Notes: a model not told the origin generated them from the letters alone. DNA of 64,000 nt from Opacimonas viscosa (GCF_024199005.1 NZ_JANATA010000008.1:1-64000), one strand, 5' to 3'. Positions 9,162-18,479 are shown, counted from the stretch's first letter. Numbers and translations are program-made.

Positions 9162-9743
9162 TTACTTGCGAGAAATAACCTTTCTATCAGTCACAATATA
9201 ATCCATTGGTATATCCCATTCAGCAGGGGTGAGCTGTGTTACTTCTTGTGCATCGTGGGCCACTCCAACCAGTAGGGGACGATCTTTATTTTGGTAAATA
9301 TTGGCCAAAGTCCGATCGTAAAATCCCCCGCCCATGCCCATGCGATTAGCCTGTTGATCAAAGCCAACCACAGGAACTAACATCACGTCTATGTGGGCCA
9401 TTGTCACTTGCTTATTCTTTTCTAGAAGGGGCTCTGCAATACCAAATTTATTGACTTGCATGTGGCTGTCGGCAAAGTACTCGTGAAAGACCAAGTGCCC
9501 AGAGTGTTTGGGATCTAAAATCGGTAAGACAATCGCTTTGTTTTGTTGCCATGCTAGAAGGTGAATGAGGTGCGTTGAGATCTCACCATCAAAGCATAAG
9601 TATGAGCTAATGGTTTGCGCCGAAGACCATTGCGGCAAAGCACTAATACGTTCTTGTAGTGCGATTGCCGCGTTAGTTTGTGCATCCTCACTCAGAGCGC
9701 GTCGAACTTGTCTGAGGTGCTGGCGCAGTCCTTTAGTTGGCAT
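9162..9743 (-). CDS. fau: 5-formyltetrahydrofolate cyclo-ligase
   Basis: A protein of 193 residues. It converts 5-formyl-THF to 5,10-methenyl-THF using ATP, clearing a folate by-product in the cytoplasm. Diagnostic features are the N-terminal basic helix LRQHLRQVRRAL, the SSYLCFDGEIST strand and the nucleotide/substrate loop MGMGGGFYDRTL. In many gammaproteobacteria fau lies directly after the 6S RNA gene. Here a nucleoside hydrolase and a sugar kinase lie between them. Its start overlaps the hydrolase stop by 11 bp, so it is translationally coupled to that gene. Confidence 0.95.
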   Translation of the reverse strand: MPTKGLRQHLRQVRRALSEDAQTNAAIALQERISALPQWSSAQTISSYLCFDGEISTHLIHLLAWQQNKAIVLPILDPKHSGHLVFHEYFADSHMQVNKFGIAEPLLEKNKQVTMAHIDVMLVPVVGFDQQANRMGMGGGFYDRTLANIYQNKDRPLLVGVAHDAQEVTQLTPAEWDIPMDYIVTDRKVISRK

Positions 9744-10680
9744 ATGTATCGATAAAGAGTTGGGTTAAAGCAGCGTGATCTACCTGGGTAGCCACGTTAA
9801 TTTGTGGCGCATCTAGCCACAGTGGACTCATGGTTGAACCTTCTGGGGCAAGCGAAGTTTGTCCTCGGTCTAGGGTATCTACGCCAACTCTAGCGTGACC
9901 TCTGGTAAATTTAAATAGCTCAGGTTGGATCAAATAAGCCAGTGGAAATGCATCGTGGAAATAGCAGACTCTCTGAGGTAAGCCTTGTGAATAAAAATCC
10001 ATATAAAACTGTGACGAATCTCTAACAAAGCCTCCTAAAACTGGGTTTTTCTCAGCTAAAATGTCAACAAAGTCAGGGGCAAAAGGAATGTCATAAGTGA
10101 CATCTAAACCAAACATGGTGAGTTCCCAATCAGCACCAAAAACAATCGCAGCTGCATGGGCATCATTCCAAATGTTTGCTTCTGCTAATGGCGTCACGTT
10201 ACCTTTGACAAATGCAGCCCCGCCCATGATGTAGACTTGCTTGACGAGTTTGGGTAATTCCGGCTCCAAGCGCAGAGCAAGTGCTAAATTACCAAGCGGT
10301 CCAACGGCAACCAACGTTACTTCGCCCGGCTGTGCTTTGACGGTATCAACAATAAATTGGGCCGAAGAACGTGGATCGAGTTGGCGTTTTGGTGGGGCGA
10401 CAGGAATATCCCCAAATCCGTTATCTCCATGGACAAAATGTGCATAGGTAGACTCTGGACCTACCCATGGTAAACCAACACCTTGGGTAACAGGCACATC
10501 CACTTCGGCCAAATCACACAAACGCAAAGCGTTTTGGGCAGACATTGTCACCGGGACATTACCATAGACCGTGGTTAGCCCAAGGACTTCTATAGCTGGA
10601 GATTGGAAGGCAAAAAATATTGCCATTGCATCGTCAATACCTGGGTCGGTATCTAAAATAATTTTATGTGGTTGTGACAT
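9733..10680 (-). CDS. Inosine/uridine-preferring nucleoside hydrolase
   Basis: A protein of 315 residues. It cleaves the N-glycosidic bond of ribonucleosides to give free base and ribose. The calcium-binding N-terminus DTDPGIDDAMAIF is complete, and the GDNGFGD and NIWNDAHAA segments fit the IUNH fold. The substrate (purine, pyrimidine or mixed) cannot be set from sequence alone. It lies 6 bp after the kinase gene and overlaps fau by 11 bp. Together with the kinase and rpiA it would feed ribose from nucleosides into the pentose phosphate pathway. Confidence 0.93.
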   Translation of the reverse strand: MSQPHKIILDTDPGIDDAMAIFFAFQSPAIEVLGLTTVYGNVPVTMSAQNALRLCDLAEVDVPVTQGVGLPWVGPESTYAHFVHGDNGFGDIPVAPPKRQLDPRSSAQFIVDTVKAQPGEVTLVAVGPLGNLALALRLEPELPKLVKQVYIMGGAAFVKGNVTPLAEANIWNDAHAAAIVFGADWELTMFGLDVTYDIPFAPDFVDILAEKNPVLGGFVRDSSQFYMDFYSQGLPQRVCYFHDAFPLAYLIQPELFKFTRGHARVGVDTLDRGQTSLAPEGSTMSPLWLDAPQINVATQVDHAALTQLFIDTYAN

Positions 10681-10686
10681 AGCGAG

Positions 10687-11580
10687 TTATCCTTGTTCAG
10701 CTAAAAATGCGCTTACTTGTTCCGCCGTAGGGATGGATTGGGCCGCACCGGGCTGAGTAACCGCTAGTGCTGATGCGGCGCAAGCATAGCGCAAGGCACT
10801 TTCTGCTTGATTATGCGCTTGGTAATGCGCCAAAAAGAAACCGATAAAGGTGTCCCCTGCAGCAGTAGTATCTACCGCATCAACAACAAAAGCAGGGACT
10901 TCTACCGTGGCATCTGCGGTAAACCATTTAGCTCCCTTTTTACCTTGGGTAATGATGACAGCGCCATGTGCAAAATGCGTTCTGAAGAACGCTTCTATAT
11001 CATCCATATGCGTTTTTTCTGATAATTCGGCCGCTTCGACCTCATTGACAATAATGACATCAATTTCGGTAAACTTTAATGATTTGATATCTTCAGTCAT
11101 AGGAGCTGGGTTAAATGCCACTTTAAGCCCTTTTGCTTTGGCCTGTCGTAACACTTCAGCTGTACCAGAGGTTTCGTTTTGCAGTAACACCCAATCAGTC
11201 GCTTCGGAATCAGCTAAGGCTTTTTGAATATCCTGTTCCGCAATTTCGCGATTGGCTCCACCGAAGAGGAAGATCGCGTTTTCACCGCTCGGTGTTACTT
11301 GGATAATAGCATGCCCTGAAGGCGTGTCTGTACAGCGAATAAAACGACCATTGATCCCATTTTTGATCATGGCTTGTTTAAATTGCACATCGTGTTCGTT
11401 GATACAACCAACATGTAACACATCAGCGCCGGCATTTGCCAAAGCGATTGACTGGTTAGCACCTTTCCCCCCCAGTAAAATTTGATATGAGGTAGAGTCT
11501 AATGTTTCACCGGGTTGGACAAAGTGTGGGACTTGGTAAACGTGGTCGATATTTATCGAACCAAAATTGATAACTGCCAT
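10687..11580 (-). CDS. PfkB-family carbohydrate kinase, probable ribokinase
   Basis: A protein of 297 residues. The N-terminus NFGSINIDHVYQVPHFVQPGETL and GGKGANQSIALANAGADV are ribokinase-type, and the C-terminal signature DTTAAGDTFIGFFLA carries the catalytic aspartate in the anion hole. It probably phosphorylates ribose released by the adjacent hydrolase; other pentoses or nucleosides are possible, so no symbol is given. It is the first gene after the 6S RNA on the minus strand, with a leader of about 100 bp, and may be reached by read-through from ssrS. Confidence 0.88.
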   Translation of the reverse strand: MAVINFGSINIDHVYQVPHFVQPGETLDSTSYQILLGGKGANQSIALANAGADVLHVGCINEHDVQFKQAMIKNGINGRFIRCTDTPSGHAIIQVTPSGENAIFLFGGANREIAEQDIQKALADSEATDWVLLQNETSGTAEVLRQAKAKGLKVAFNPAPMTEDIKSLKFTEIDVIIVNEVEAAELSEKTHMDDIEAFFRTHFAHGAVIITQGKKGAKWFTADATVEVPAFVVDAVDTTAAGDTFIGFFLAHYQAHNQAESALRYACAASALAVTQPGAAQSIPTAEQVSAFLAEQG

Positions 11581-11680
11581 AAGGAACGGTGCCTTTTTTT
11601 GTTATTGATTTTATATGTTTGAATTATAAAAGAAATGCGCGGCAGTGTCAGGTGAAGATGGAGAATATTTGCAGGAGATT

Positions 11681-11863
11681 TGTCACCCAAGATGCCGCGG
11701 ATCATAATTCGCCCAGAACGCCGAAATGTTCAGGGCGGAAGTATCATCACTACCGTAGGCTTCTCAATACGGGTTGAGCTTGCACAAAAGCAGTGGAGTC
11801 AACTTCCTAGGTTTAAAGCATCGGCCAGGGACATGTATGAACACGCCAACACCTCAGGAGACA
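11681..11863 (-). ncRNA. ssrS: 6S RNA
   Basis: About 183 nt (E. coli 6S is 184). The 5' arm TGTCTCCTGAGGTG pairs with the 3' arm CATCTTGGGTGACA through 14 positions with three G-U pairs and one mismatch, making the closing stem. Inside are blocks like those of gammaproteobacterial 6S RNA: GTCCCTGGCCGATG after the 5' stem, TGAGAAGCCTACGG in the middle, and CCGCGGCATCTTGG before the 3' stem. 6S RNA mimics an open promoter and sequesters sigma-70 RNA polymerase in stationary phase. Position agrees: between ygfB (divergent) and fau. Exact ends are approximate by a few bases. Confidence 0.85.
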
Positions 11864-11987
11864 AAAATAGGATAACAAAACCGTTTCACAAGTCCACATA
11901 ATTAATTTTATTTTTCCCAGAGAAAATACAGCATTTTGGCTGAAAATTTGCTAGTCTAAAACTATAAAGTACTGCAGAGAATCCCTT

Positions 11988-12587
11988 ATGAGTCAACAAT
12001 TTCAAACACTTACAGACCTTTTAGCAAAGCACGATATTTTGATTGATGGGGCTGAATTACATGGTCTGATATGTGGTATGTTGAGTGGTGGAATGCCCGT
12101 TGATAACCGCGAATGGTTTGCGGTGCTTGCTGACATTTCAAACAATGGCGTTGATTACCCCCAAGAAGTACTAAATGCGGTCGATGATTTGTTCAGCACG
12201 ACGGTAAAAGAATACGCAGAAAACGATTTTGCTTTAAATATGCTGATTCCAGAGATGGATGCGCCAATCAATGAACAAGGTCAGGGACTGATTCATTGGG
12301 TCCAAGGTTTTATGACAGGTATCGGCCTTCGCCAAACATCTTTTGCAGACTGTTCTGAAGAAGTGCAAGAAGGTATCCAAGATTTTGCAGAAATCATGCG
12401 TATGGATGCACCGATGGATGATGATGAAGAAACGGAATCTCAGTTAACAGAAGTCATTGAATACGTTCGCATAACCGCAATGCTCTGTTTCAACGAATTC
12501 CAACCTGCCCAAGCTGCAACCAAGATTCATGTAGAAGAAACAACGGGTTCAGCAACTGTCGATAGCGATAAACCCACACTGCATTAA
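11988..12587 (+). CDS. ygfB: YgfB/UPF0149 family protein
   Basis: A protein of 199 residues matching the YgfB family: the N-terminal ELHGLICGMLSGG and the central HWVQGFMTGIGL followed by an acidic stretch (DAPMDDDEETESQL). The fold is all-helical and no catalytic residues are known. The gene is divergent from ssrS and starts the ygfB-pepP-ubiH run, the same order as in E. coli. zapA, often found beside ygfB, is not here: only about 120 bp separate ygfB from ssrS. Confidence 0.92.
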   Translation: MSQQFQTLTDLLAKHDILIDGAELHGLICGMLSGGMPVDNREWFAVLADISNNGVDYPQEVLNAVDDLFSTTVKEYAENDFALNMLIPEMDAPINEQGQGLIHWVQGFMTGIGLRQTSFADCSEEVQEGIQDFAEIMRMDAPMDDDEETESQLTEVIEYVRITAMLCFNEFQPAQAATKIHVEETTGSATVDSDKPTLH

Positions 12588-12607
12588 TAGCACTTCTTTG
12601 AGGCCTT

Positions 12608-13951
12608 ATGACATCATTTATTGCTCCTAGTTTATCTAATACAGTCTTCGCAGAAAGACGGGCTCGTTTAGCTGAGTTTATGAGCACGAATAGTGCTTGT
12701 TTAGTCCTTGGAGGACAGTTAAAAACACGCTCAAATGACACCGAATATGTCTTTAGGCAAGACAGTGATTTTATGTATCTGACCGGTTTTTTAGAGCCTG
12801 ATGCAGCGTTACTTTTACTGAAAACTGACGCTGGTTTGGACAGTATTTTGTTTTGTCTCCCCAAAGATCCCCTAGCAGAAATTTGGCATGGAAGAAGGTT
12901 AGGTACGGCAGCCGCTCCACAGACTTTAGGCATAGATAGCGCTTGTTCCATTGAGAATTTACATGTCTTGTTAGCTGAGCATCTCTCAGGTTTATCTGAG
13001 GTTTATTACCTATTTACCCAAGATGCCGCCCAAACTATCGTACAAGACGCTATTACACAAGTGCGCAAAACACCGAAACAAAGTTTTTTGGCACCGCAAA
13101 CTATCAAAGATATCAGTGAGAGTTTGCATCAACTGCGTTTGGTCAAAACTGCTGAAGAATTAGAGATTATGCGTTTGGTTGGAGAAATCTCTGCTCACGC
13201 ACATAAAATGGCAATGCGAGCATGCCGACCAGGCCTGAATGAAGGGCAACTAGAAGCGGTGTTGCATTATCATTTTGCAGTGGCAGGCGCGCGTAATCAA
13301 GCTTATACATCGATAGTAGGTGGGGGGGATAACGCTTGTATCCTACATTACACCGAAAACAATCAGATCTTGCAGGATAATTCCTTGGTCTTGATTGATG
13401 CCGGTGGTGAGTTGGCTGGATATGCGGCAGATATTACTCGAACTTTTCCGGTTAATGGTCGTTTTTCAAAACCTCATGCGCAGTTATATCAAATTGTCCT
13501 CGATGCCCAACAAGCCGCACTAGCACAATGCCGTGCTGGTAATACCTTATCTGAAATTATGCAGGCCAGTTTGGTAGTTTTGGTAACAGGCCTCTGCGAG
13601 TTAGGTATTCTGACTGGCAGCGTCCAAGATAATATCGAGCAGAATACATATCGCGACTATTTTATGCATGGTATAGGGCATTATTTGGGATTGGATGTAC
13701 ACGATGTTGGTGCTTACAAGGATACTTATGGCGATCTTCCTCTGGCAGAAAATACCGTCATAACCATTGAACCTGGTTTGTATATCTCTCCTGGCAGTCC
13801 TTGCCCAGAAAGATATCATGGTATTGGGATCCGTATCGAAGATAATGTAGTAATTAAATCAGATTCATGTGAGATTTTAACCAGCGGTGTGCCCAAAACC
13901 ATTGCTGAGATTGAGGCGCTCATGCAAGAGCCTTATCACCATCAGTTATAA
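12608..13951 (+). CDS. pepP: Xaa-Pro aminopeptidase (aminopeptidase P)
   Basis: A protein of 447 residues, standard length. It removes N-terminal residues preceding proline, in the cytoplasm. The N-terminal AMP_N domain includes FRQDSDFMYLTGF. The pita-bread catalytic domain shows the dinuclear metal ligands in DAGGELAGYAADITRTF, HGIGHYLGLDVHD, TIEPGLY and IRIEDNV. It follows ygfB by 20 bp and precedes ubiH by 15 bp, so the three form an operon. Confidence 0.96.
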   Translation: MTSFIAPSLSNTVFAERRARLAEFMSTNSACLVLGGQLKTRSNDTEYVFRQDSDFMYLTGFLEPDAALLLLKTDAGLDSILFCLPKDPLAEIWHGRRLGTAAAPQTLGIDSACSIENLHVLLAEHLSGLSEVYYLFTQDAAQTIVQDAITQVRKTPKQSFLAPQTIKDISESLHQLRLVKTAEELEIMRLVGEISAHAHKMAMRACRPGLNEGQLEAVLHYHFAVAGARNQAYTSIVGGGDNACILHYTENNQILQDNSLVLIDAGGELAGYAADITRTFPVNGRFSKPHAQLYQIVLDAQQAALAQCRAGNTLSEIMQASLVVLVTGLCELGILTGSVQDNIEQNTYRDYFMHGIGHYLGLDVHDVGAYKDTYGDLPLAENTVITIEPGLYISPGSPCPERYHGIGIRIEDNVVIKSDSCEILTSGVPKTIAEIEALMQEPYHHQL

Positions 13952-13966
13952 ATTCCTTAAGGTGAA

Positions 13967-15253
13967 ATGATGCATAACCAGTCTGTTGATATTGTGATAA
14001 ATGGTGGCTCTACGTTAGGCCTGTTAACCGCACTGGCAATTTTAGAACACACTGCGTTATCTGTGGCGGTGATAGAGCAGAATCAGATCACTCATGAGAC
14101 AGCTGACCCGCGTTATGTTGCCTTGGCGCAAAACTCGGTTAGATACTTAGCAGAACTCGGTATTGATCCGCATTTATTAGGACCAGGCATTGAGCAAATC
14201 CATGTCTCCGATCAAGGACATATTGGGCAATGCCGTTTAACTGCCAAGGAAGTGTCTGTCGCTGAATTAGGTGTCGTTGTGAATTTATCAGCACTGACAC
14301 AATGCATTACAGATAAATTATATGAGAAGTATGTCGATAGTGGGCGCTTACTTATTTATTCTGGTTATGTGTTGCAATCAGTGGAAAGTATCGCCTTAGC
14401 CCCTTTGCAATTGCTGGTAGCGCCGCACACAGAAGCTCATATTGGGCCTGAGGTGAATCCTCAAGCCACTCCGTTTGAAGATGAGACACCTAGCGTATTT
14501 ACGCTCAGTTCCGAGCTTTTATTTTTTGCAGACGGAGAGCGCAGTCCACTGAAAACTGAGCTCGGTTTTACCAAGTCGATAGTCGATTTTGGGCAATACG
14601 GAGTGGTCGCAAATGTGGCCGTTGATCGTGTCGCTTATTCTCGTTACCACCATCCATTAACGGCCTTTGAACGCTTTACCAAACATGGTCCACTGGCGTT
14701 GTTACCGATCCATACACCAGCAGGTCAGCCTGCTTACCAGCAATGGTATTCCATGGTATGGTGTATTGCCGAAGACCAAAAAGATGGATTTGCAGCAATA
14801 GATTTAGCCGCCTTACAAGAGGTCTTTGGTGACCGTGCAGGACGTTTTTGTGCCAGTACCAAACCCTATGTGTTTCCCTTAAAGCTAACCCAACACCAAG
14901 GCGTCGTGCAGCGTTGTATCTGCCTAGGGAATGCAGCTCAAGCGTTACATCCTATTGCAGGGCAAGGATTTAACCTTGGTGTTAGAGATATCAAAGACGC
15001 AGTTTTTATTCTGCAAAGTCAGATTGGGGCAGAGCAGTCCGTCGCTCACATAGCGGCTCAATTTAGTGCACAATTCACCGAGTATCGTCGCCTTGATAGA
15101 GCACAAACAGTGACTGCAACATCCGCTTTGGTAAGTATCTTTTCAAATGATATACCTGGTGTTAATACACTGCGAAATTTTGGTTTGTTGACCTTGCACA
15201 AATATCCCTTTCTGAAATCATTGTTTACCCAACAAGCAATGGGCGAAAAATAA
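13967..15253 (+). CDS. ubiH: 2-octaprenyl-6-methoxyphenol hydroxylase-type FAD monooxygenase
   Basis: A protein of 428 residues. UbiH hydroxylates the ubiquinone precursor ring at C4 at the membrane. The FAD-binding N-terminus VDIVINGGSTLGL is followed by DPRYVALAQNSVRYL, the UbiH-typical IHVSDQGHIG, and the C-terminal FAD motif LGNAAQALHPIAGQGFNLGVRD. UbiH is chosen over UbiI from the gene order after pepP and the IHVSDQGH motif. A ubiI gene, which often follows, is absent: the next gene starts the XrtA locus. Confidence 0.88.
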   Translation: MMHNQSVDIVINGGSTLGLLTALAILEHTALSVAVIEQNQITHETADPRYVALAQNSVRYLAELGIDPHLLGPGIEQIHVSDQGHIGQCRLTAKEVSVAELGVVVNLSALTQCITDKLYEKYVDSGRLLIYSGYVLQSVESIALAPLQLLVAPHTEAHIGPEVNPQATPFEDETPSVFTLSSELLFFADGERSPLKTELGFTKSIVDFGQYGVVANVAVDRVAYSRYHHPLTAFERFTKHGPLALLPIHTPAGQPAYQQWYSMVWCIAEDQKDGFAAIDLAALQEVFGDRAGRFCASTKPYVFPLKLTQHQGVVQRCICLGNAAQALHPIAGQGFNLGVRDIKDAVFILQSQIGAEQSVAHIAAQFSAQFTEYRRLDRAQTVTATSALVSIFSNDIPGVNTLRNFGLLTLHKYPFLKSLFTQQAMGEK

Positions 15254-15323
15254 TCGAGATTTCATACTTCTGATTGGGCATATCCGGTCGATATAATTAG
15301 GAAATGTACTGAAATTAAATGCC

Positions 15324-15339
15324 AGGCAGTGTTTTTGCG
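15324..15339 (+). promoter_or_regulatory. Possible sigma-54 promoter of the XrtA secretion ATPase gene
   Basis: AGGCAG-N5-TTGCG has GG and GC at the exact -24/-12 spacing, 107 bp before the ATG. The first base differs from the consensus TGGCAC, so chance is not excluded. Confidence 0.3.
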
Positions 15340-15445
15340 AACGCATTCTTCCTGCAAACCTTACGTTTCCAGCTATACTTAATTATAGCTATGCAGTGGC
15401 ATTAAAATTAGCTTAGCCACTACGATTATTCAAGGACGATAAATC

Positions 15446-16744
15446 ATGTATGAAGCCCATTATGGACTGAACGCGAAACCTTTCCAACTAACACCCGATC
15501 CAGAGTTTTTCTTTGCTAGTACGTTGCACAAACGGGCGATGTCGTACTTGGAATATGGTTTATCACAAGCTGAAGGTTTTATTGTTATTACAGGCGGGAT
15601 AGGCACGGGGAAAACGACTATCGCAAATAGCTTATTAGCAAATTTGCAAGGTGATATCGTCGCGGCACAAATTGTCACCCCAAAACTGTCACCAGATGAT
15701 GTGGTCAAAATGGTGGCTACCAAATTTGGTGTCGATGTCACAGACAAATCTAAAACTCAAGTGTTGGACGCACTAGAACAATACTTATATGCGCTAGCGA
15801 AAGACAATAAACGCGCGTTATTACTCGTCGATGAAGCGCAAAACTTACCTTTGGAAACCATTGAAGAATTGCGGATGCTGTCGAATTTTCAACAAGCGGG
15901 TAAACCTTTATTGCAGAGTTTTTTGTTAGGTCAAGAAGAACTACAACCGATCCTACGTGCACCCAACATGGAACAATTTCGGCAACGCATCGTTGCGTCT
16001 TGTCATTTGGCGCCTTTGAATGCAGAGGAGACCAATGAGTATATTAAGTATCGGATGATAAGTGCGGGGTGGAAAGAGCAACAGCAAGATAATAATTCTA
16101 CGAATATAGCAAAACATGATTTATTTAGTGCCGACGCACTCCAAGAAATTTATTTATTTACGAAGGGGATCCCAAGAAAGATAAATACCTTTATGGATCG
16201 TGTGCTGTTATTTGGTTTTTTAGAAGATATGCATACATTCACCGCTGATGATATCCAAAAAGTCATTGCGGAAGTGTCTGCAGAGATGTTTACTCCCGAA
16301 GAAAATGAACAAGCTCTTTATAATCTGCAGCAGGGCGTCCAGGCCTTTAACGCACAACACGCTAACAGTCCAGCTTCGGTACCTGTCCAAGTATCCGATG
16401 TAGAGACACATCAAGGTCTGGTCATGAAAGCTGCTGTGCAAGAAGACGCGAATGTTCATCATACCCAAGTCCACAAGCATGCCACTATCCCAACGAAGAC
16501 ACTGCGTACAGAAGAGTTATTAGCAGCTGAAAATATAGATATCTCTGCATTAAAAGACTCTTTGTTAAGTGAGACGAAGCGCAGAGAGTTAGCAGAATAT
16601 GATATTGAATATTACAAGACGATGTTGGATGAATTAGTCTTTGCCCTAGATGATGCGATTGCGAATAAGCTAAAACTTACCCAATATATTGATAAATTAC
16701 TCAAACGCAAATACCAAACTTACGTCAAAGACAAAGAATCGTAG
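15446..16744 (+). CDS. XrtA/PEP-CTERM-associated secretion ATPase (TIGR03015-like)
   Basis: A protein of 432 residues. The N-terminus MYEAHYGLNAKPFQLTPDPEFFF is the hallmark of ExeA-like AAA ATPases of the PEP-CTERM/XrtA type. Walker A GGIGTGKTT is at 50-58 and Walker B LLLVDEA ends at Asp129/Glu130; an arginine-rich sensor region (FRQRIVASCHL) follows. The C-terminal 130 residues after about 290 are low-complexity and coiled-coil-like (DISALKDSLLSETKRRELAEYD). The role is thought to be in polysaccharide or protein export at the XrtA locus, but the partner is unproven. It starts the locus, separated from the convergent barrel gene by a terminator. Confidence 0.87.
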   Translation: MYEAHYGLNAKPFQLTPDPEFFFASTLHKRAMSYLEYGLSQAEGFIVITGGIGTGKTTIANSLLANLQGDIVAAQIVTPKLSPDDVVKMVATKFGVDVTDKSKTQVLDALEQYLYALAKDNKRALLLVDEAQNLPLETIEELRMLSNFQQAGKPLLQSFLLGQEELQPILRAPNMEQFRQRIVASCHLAPLNAEETNEYIKYRMISAGWKEQQQDNNSTNIAKHDLFSADALQEIYLFTKGIPRKINTFMDRVLLFGFLEDMHTFTADDIQKVIAEVSAEMFTPEENEQALYNLQQGVQAFNAQHANSPASVPVQVSDVETHQGLVMKAAVQEDANVHHTQVHKHATIPTKTLRTEELLAAENIDISALKDSLLSETKRRELAEYDIEYYKTMLDELVFALDDAIANKLKLTQYIDKLLKRKYQTYVKDKES

Positions 16745-16776
16745 CCTCTAACTCAAGCAGACATAAATTAAGATAC

Positions 16777-16814
16777 AAAAAATCGCTGTTTAACTAACTA
16801 AGCAGCGATTTTTT
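16777..16814. terminator. Bidirectional terminator
   Basis: A 12-bp inverted repeat, AAAAAATCGCTG and CAGCGATTTTTT, around a 14-nt loop, between the convergent ATPase and barrel genes. Confidence 0.85.
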
Positions 16815-16827
16815 CGTGTTGATATTA

Positions 16828-18462
16828 TTATTTTAACTGCGGTTGATAAGAAAGCCCGACCGAAACACGTTTATCTTTAAGTTTATCACCTTGGGTAGCA
16901 AATCCAGGGACAAAACCATCTCGATTGATATTTGCTAACTCAGCATTTGCAGACCAATCACGGCCAAACGTTCGCTCAAATCTGAGCGCCACCTTATCAG
17001 TGTTACCCGATAAATTGTTATCATCTTGATCAATTCTCTTTGTTTCAGAATCTGTCCAAGTCAAAGATAAGGATGAACGGGCTCCCACTTTATAAGTGAT
17101 TGAAGCATTTTTACTAGCTGTCTCTGTAGTGATGAAGTTCGCTTGGTTTTCATCTTCGTTCAAACTTGCACTAAAACTCAAGGATAACTTACGTTTTTGA
17201 TAGCCAACACTCACGACATTATTCTTACGTAAGATAATACTGTCTTCTAGAGAAATATTGGGTTGTAAAAAATTGACGAAGTTTTCTCCAGCACCTAAAT
17301 TATAATCGAGTGTGTCAGGCAGAAAGCAATCTCCCACACTAGTAGCCCCAGTAGGGCAAACAAACGCTGCCAATGAACTCCCTTCGTTGAGTAAGCGAGA
17401 GGTCGAGGTGACCGTCTCACTGCGCGTTGCACTAGCTCGCCAATGTTTTGTGTTGTAACTCAGATTACCACTAGCTGAACGACCATAAAATCGTTTTGCA
17501 GCATTAAGGGTGAGTTGTGTACGAGAGGAAAATGCCCAATTTATACTGCCCGCAACAAAATTATCCTCTTCTTCTGCTTGGCCGTTTAAACCATCTGTGG
17601 TGCCTTTGTTGTAGGTCAGTGCGATAATTCTATTGGCACTTGGAGAATAATTCACACCCAATCCAATTGAACTAAAGTCTCTAAGCTGAGAGAAAGCTTG
17701 TGTCGTTCCTGTAACTTCATTTTTTTCAGTTTGGGCCGTTGTGGTTAAACCAAAGTCATTAAAGACTCTAAAATTAGTCGTCAGCTGTGCATACTGTGTT
17801 GATAAATCATTTGCAGAAAACTGTTCAGAATCTTGATGGTTGAGCACCAAAGACCACGTCATTGCTTTAGTATCGTCACCCTGTCTAAGCTGCACAGAAA
17901 AACCCGAGGTGGAAGATTCATTGTCATTCAGTTCGGTTGCTAAAGCAGATATATCAAACTGGCTATGAAAAGCCTGCAAGTTACCATTGATATAATCATT
18001 GTTTTGGATATTGCTATTGAGGCTTATCTGCTGGCTGGTGTTTTTACGCAGGGGGGTATCACGAAACAAGAAATCTTCGATAGCAAATTGATTTGGATTA
18101 AAACTCTGATGACTTTGTGAACGAGCCACGGTCAGATAAAGCAGACGATCGACAATGAAAAATTCACCATTTACTCGATAGCTAGTAAAGCTGTCTTCTT
18201 GGGTATCTTCATCTACATTTGATTCTTGTTGCGTATGCGCTGCTGTTGCACTAAGAGTGAACTTGCGGGCGCTATATTCAGCGGTAAATGATGGTGTTAC
18301 TACAAGCGTGTTGATATCTCTTTGTGCATCTGATGCAAATGTATATTTTTGCTGTACTAAACTGGTATCAAGTGCAGGAGCAAAAGATAACTCACCGGCA
18401 CTTAACATTGCACTTGTCCCTAATGCGTTAGCGACTAATATGACTAAAAGCGGTTTACGCAT
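16828..18462 (-). CDS. PEP-CTERM system-associated outer-membrane beta-barrel protein (TIGR03016-like)
   Basis: A protein of 544 residues with a signal peptide (MRKPLLVILVANALGTSAMLSAG). The rest is a run of alternating strands with many aromatic and charged belts (RVNGEFFIVDRLLYLTVARSQ, WRASATRSETV), ending in VSVGLSYQPQLK. This fits the XrtA-locus outer-membrane protein family, thought to form the porin part of the export path. It ends the minus-strand run of export lipoprotein, chain-length protein, kinase and barrel, starting 18 bp after the kinase. Confidence 0.85.
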   Translation of the reverse strand: MRKPLLVILVANALGTSAMLSAGELSFAPALDTSLVQQKYTFASDAQRDINTLVVTPSFTAEYSARKFTLSATAAHTQQESNVDEDTQEDSFTSYRVNGEFFIVDRLLYLTVARSQSHQSFNPNQFAIEDFLFRDTPLRKNTSQQISLNSNIQNNDYINGNLQAFHSQFDISALATELNDNESSTSGFSVQLRQGDDTKAMTWSLVLNHQDSEQFSANDLSTQYAQLTTNFRVFNDFGLTTTAQTEKNEVTGTTQAFSQLRDFSSIGLGVNYSPSANRIIALTYNKGTTDGLNGQAEEEDNFVAGSINWAFSSRTQLTLNAAKRFYGRSASGNLSYNTKHWRASATRSETVTSTSRLLNEGSSLAAFVCPTGATSVGDCFLPDTLDYNLGAGENFVNFLQPNISLEDSIILRKNNVVSVGYQKRKLSLSFSASLNEDENQANFITTETASKNASITYKVGARSSLSLTWTDSETKRIDQDDNNLSGNTDKVALRFERTFGRDWSANAELANINRDGFVPGFATQGDKLKDKRVSVGLSYQPQLK

Positions 18463-18479
18463 TTTGCCTACTCCATTAA

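Noticed and set aside
11937-11952. TGGCTG-N5-TTGCT before ygfB resembles a sigma-54 promoter
   Set aside because: Such a partial match is expected once or twice by chance in a window this size, and ygfB has no link to sigma-54 control.
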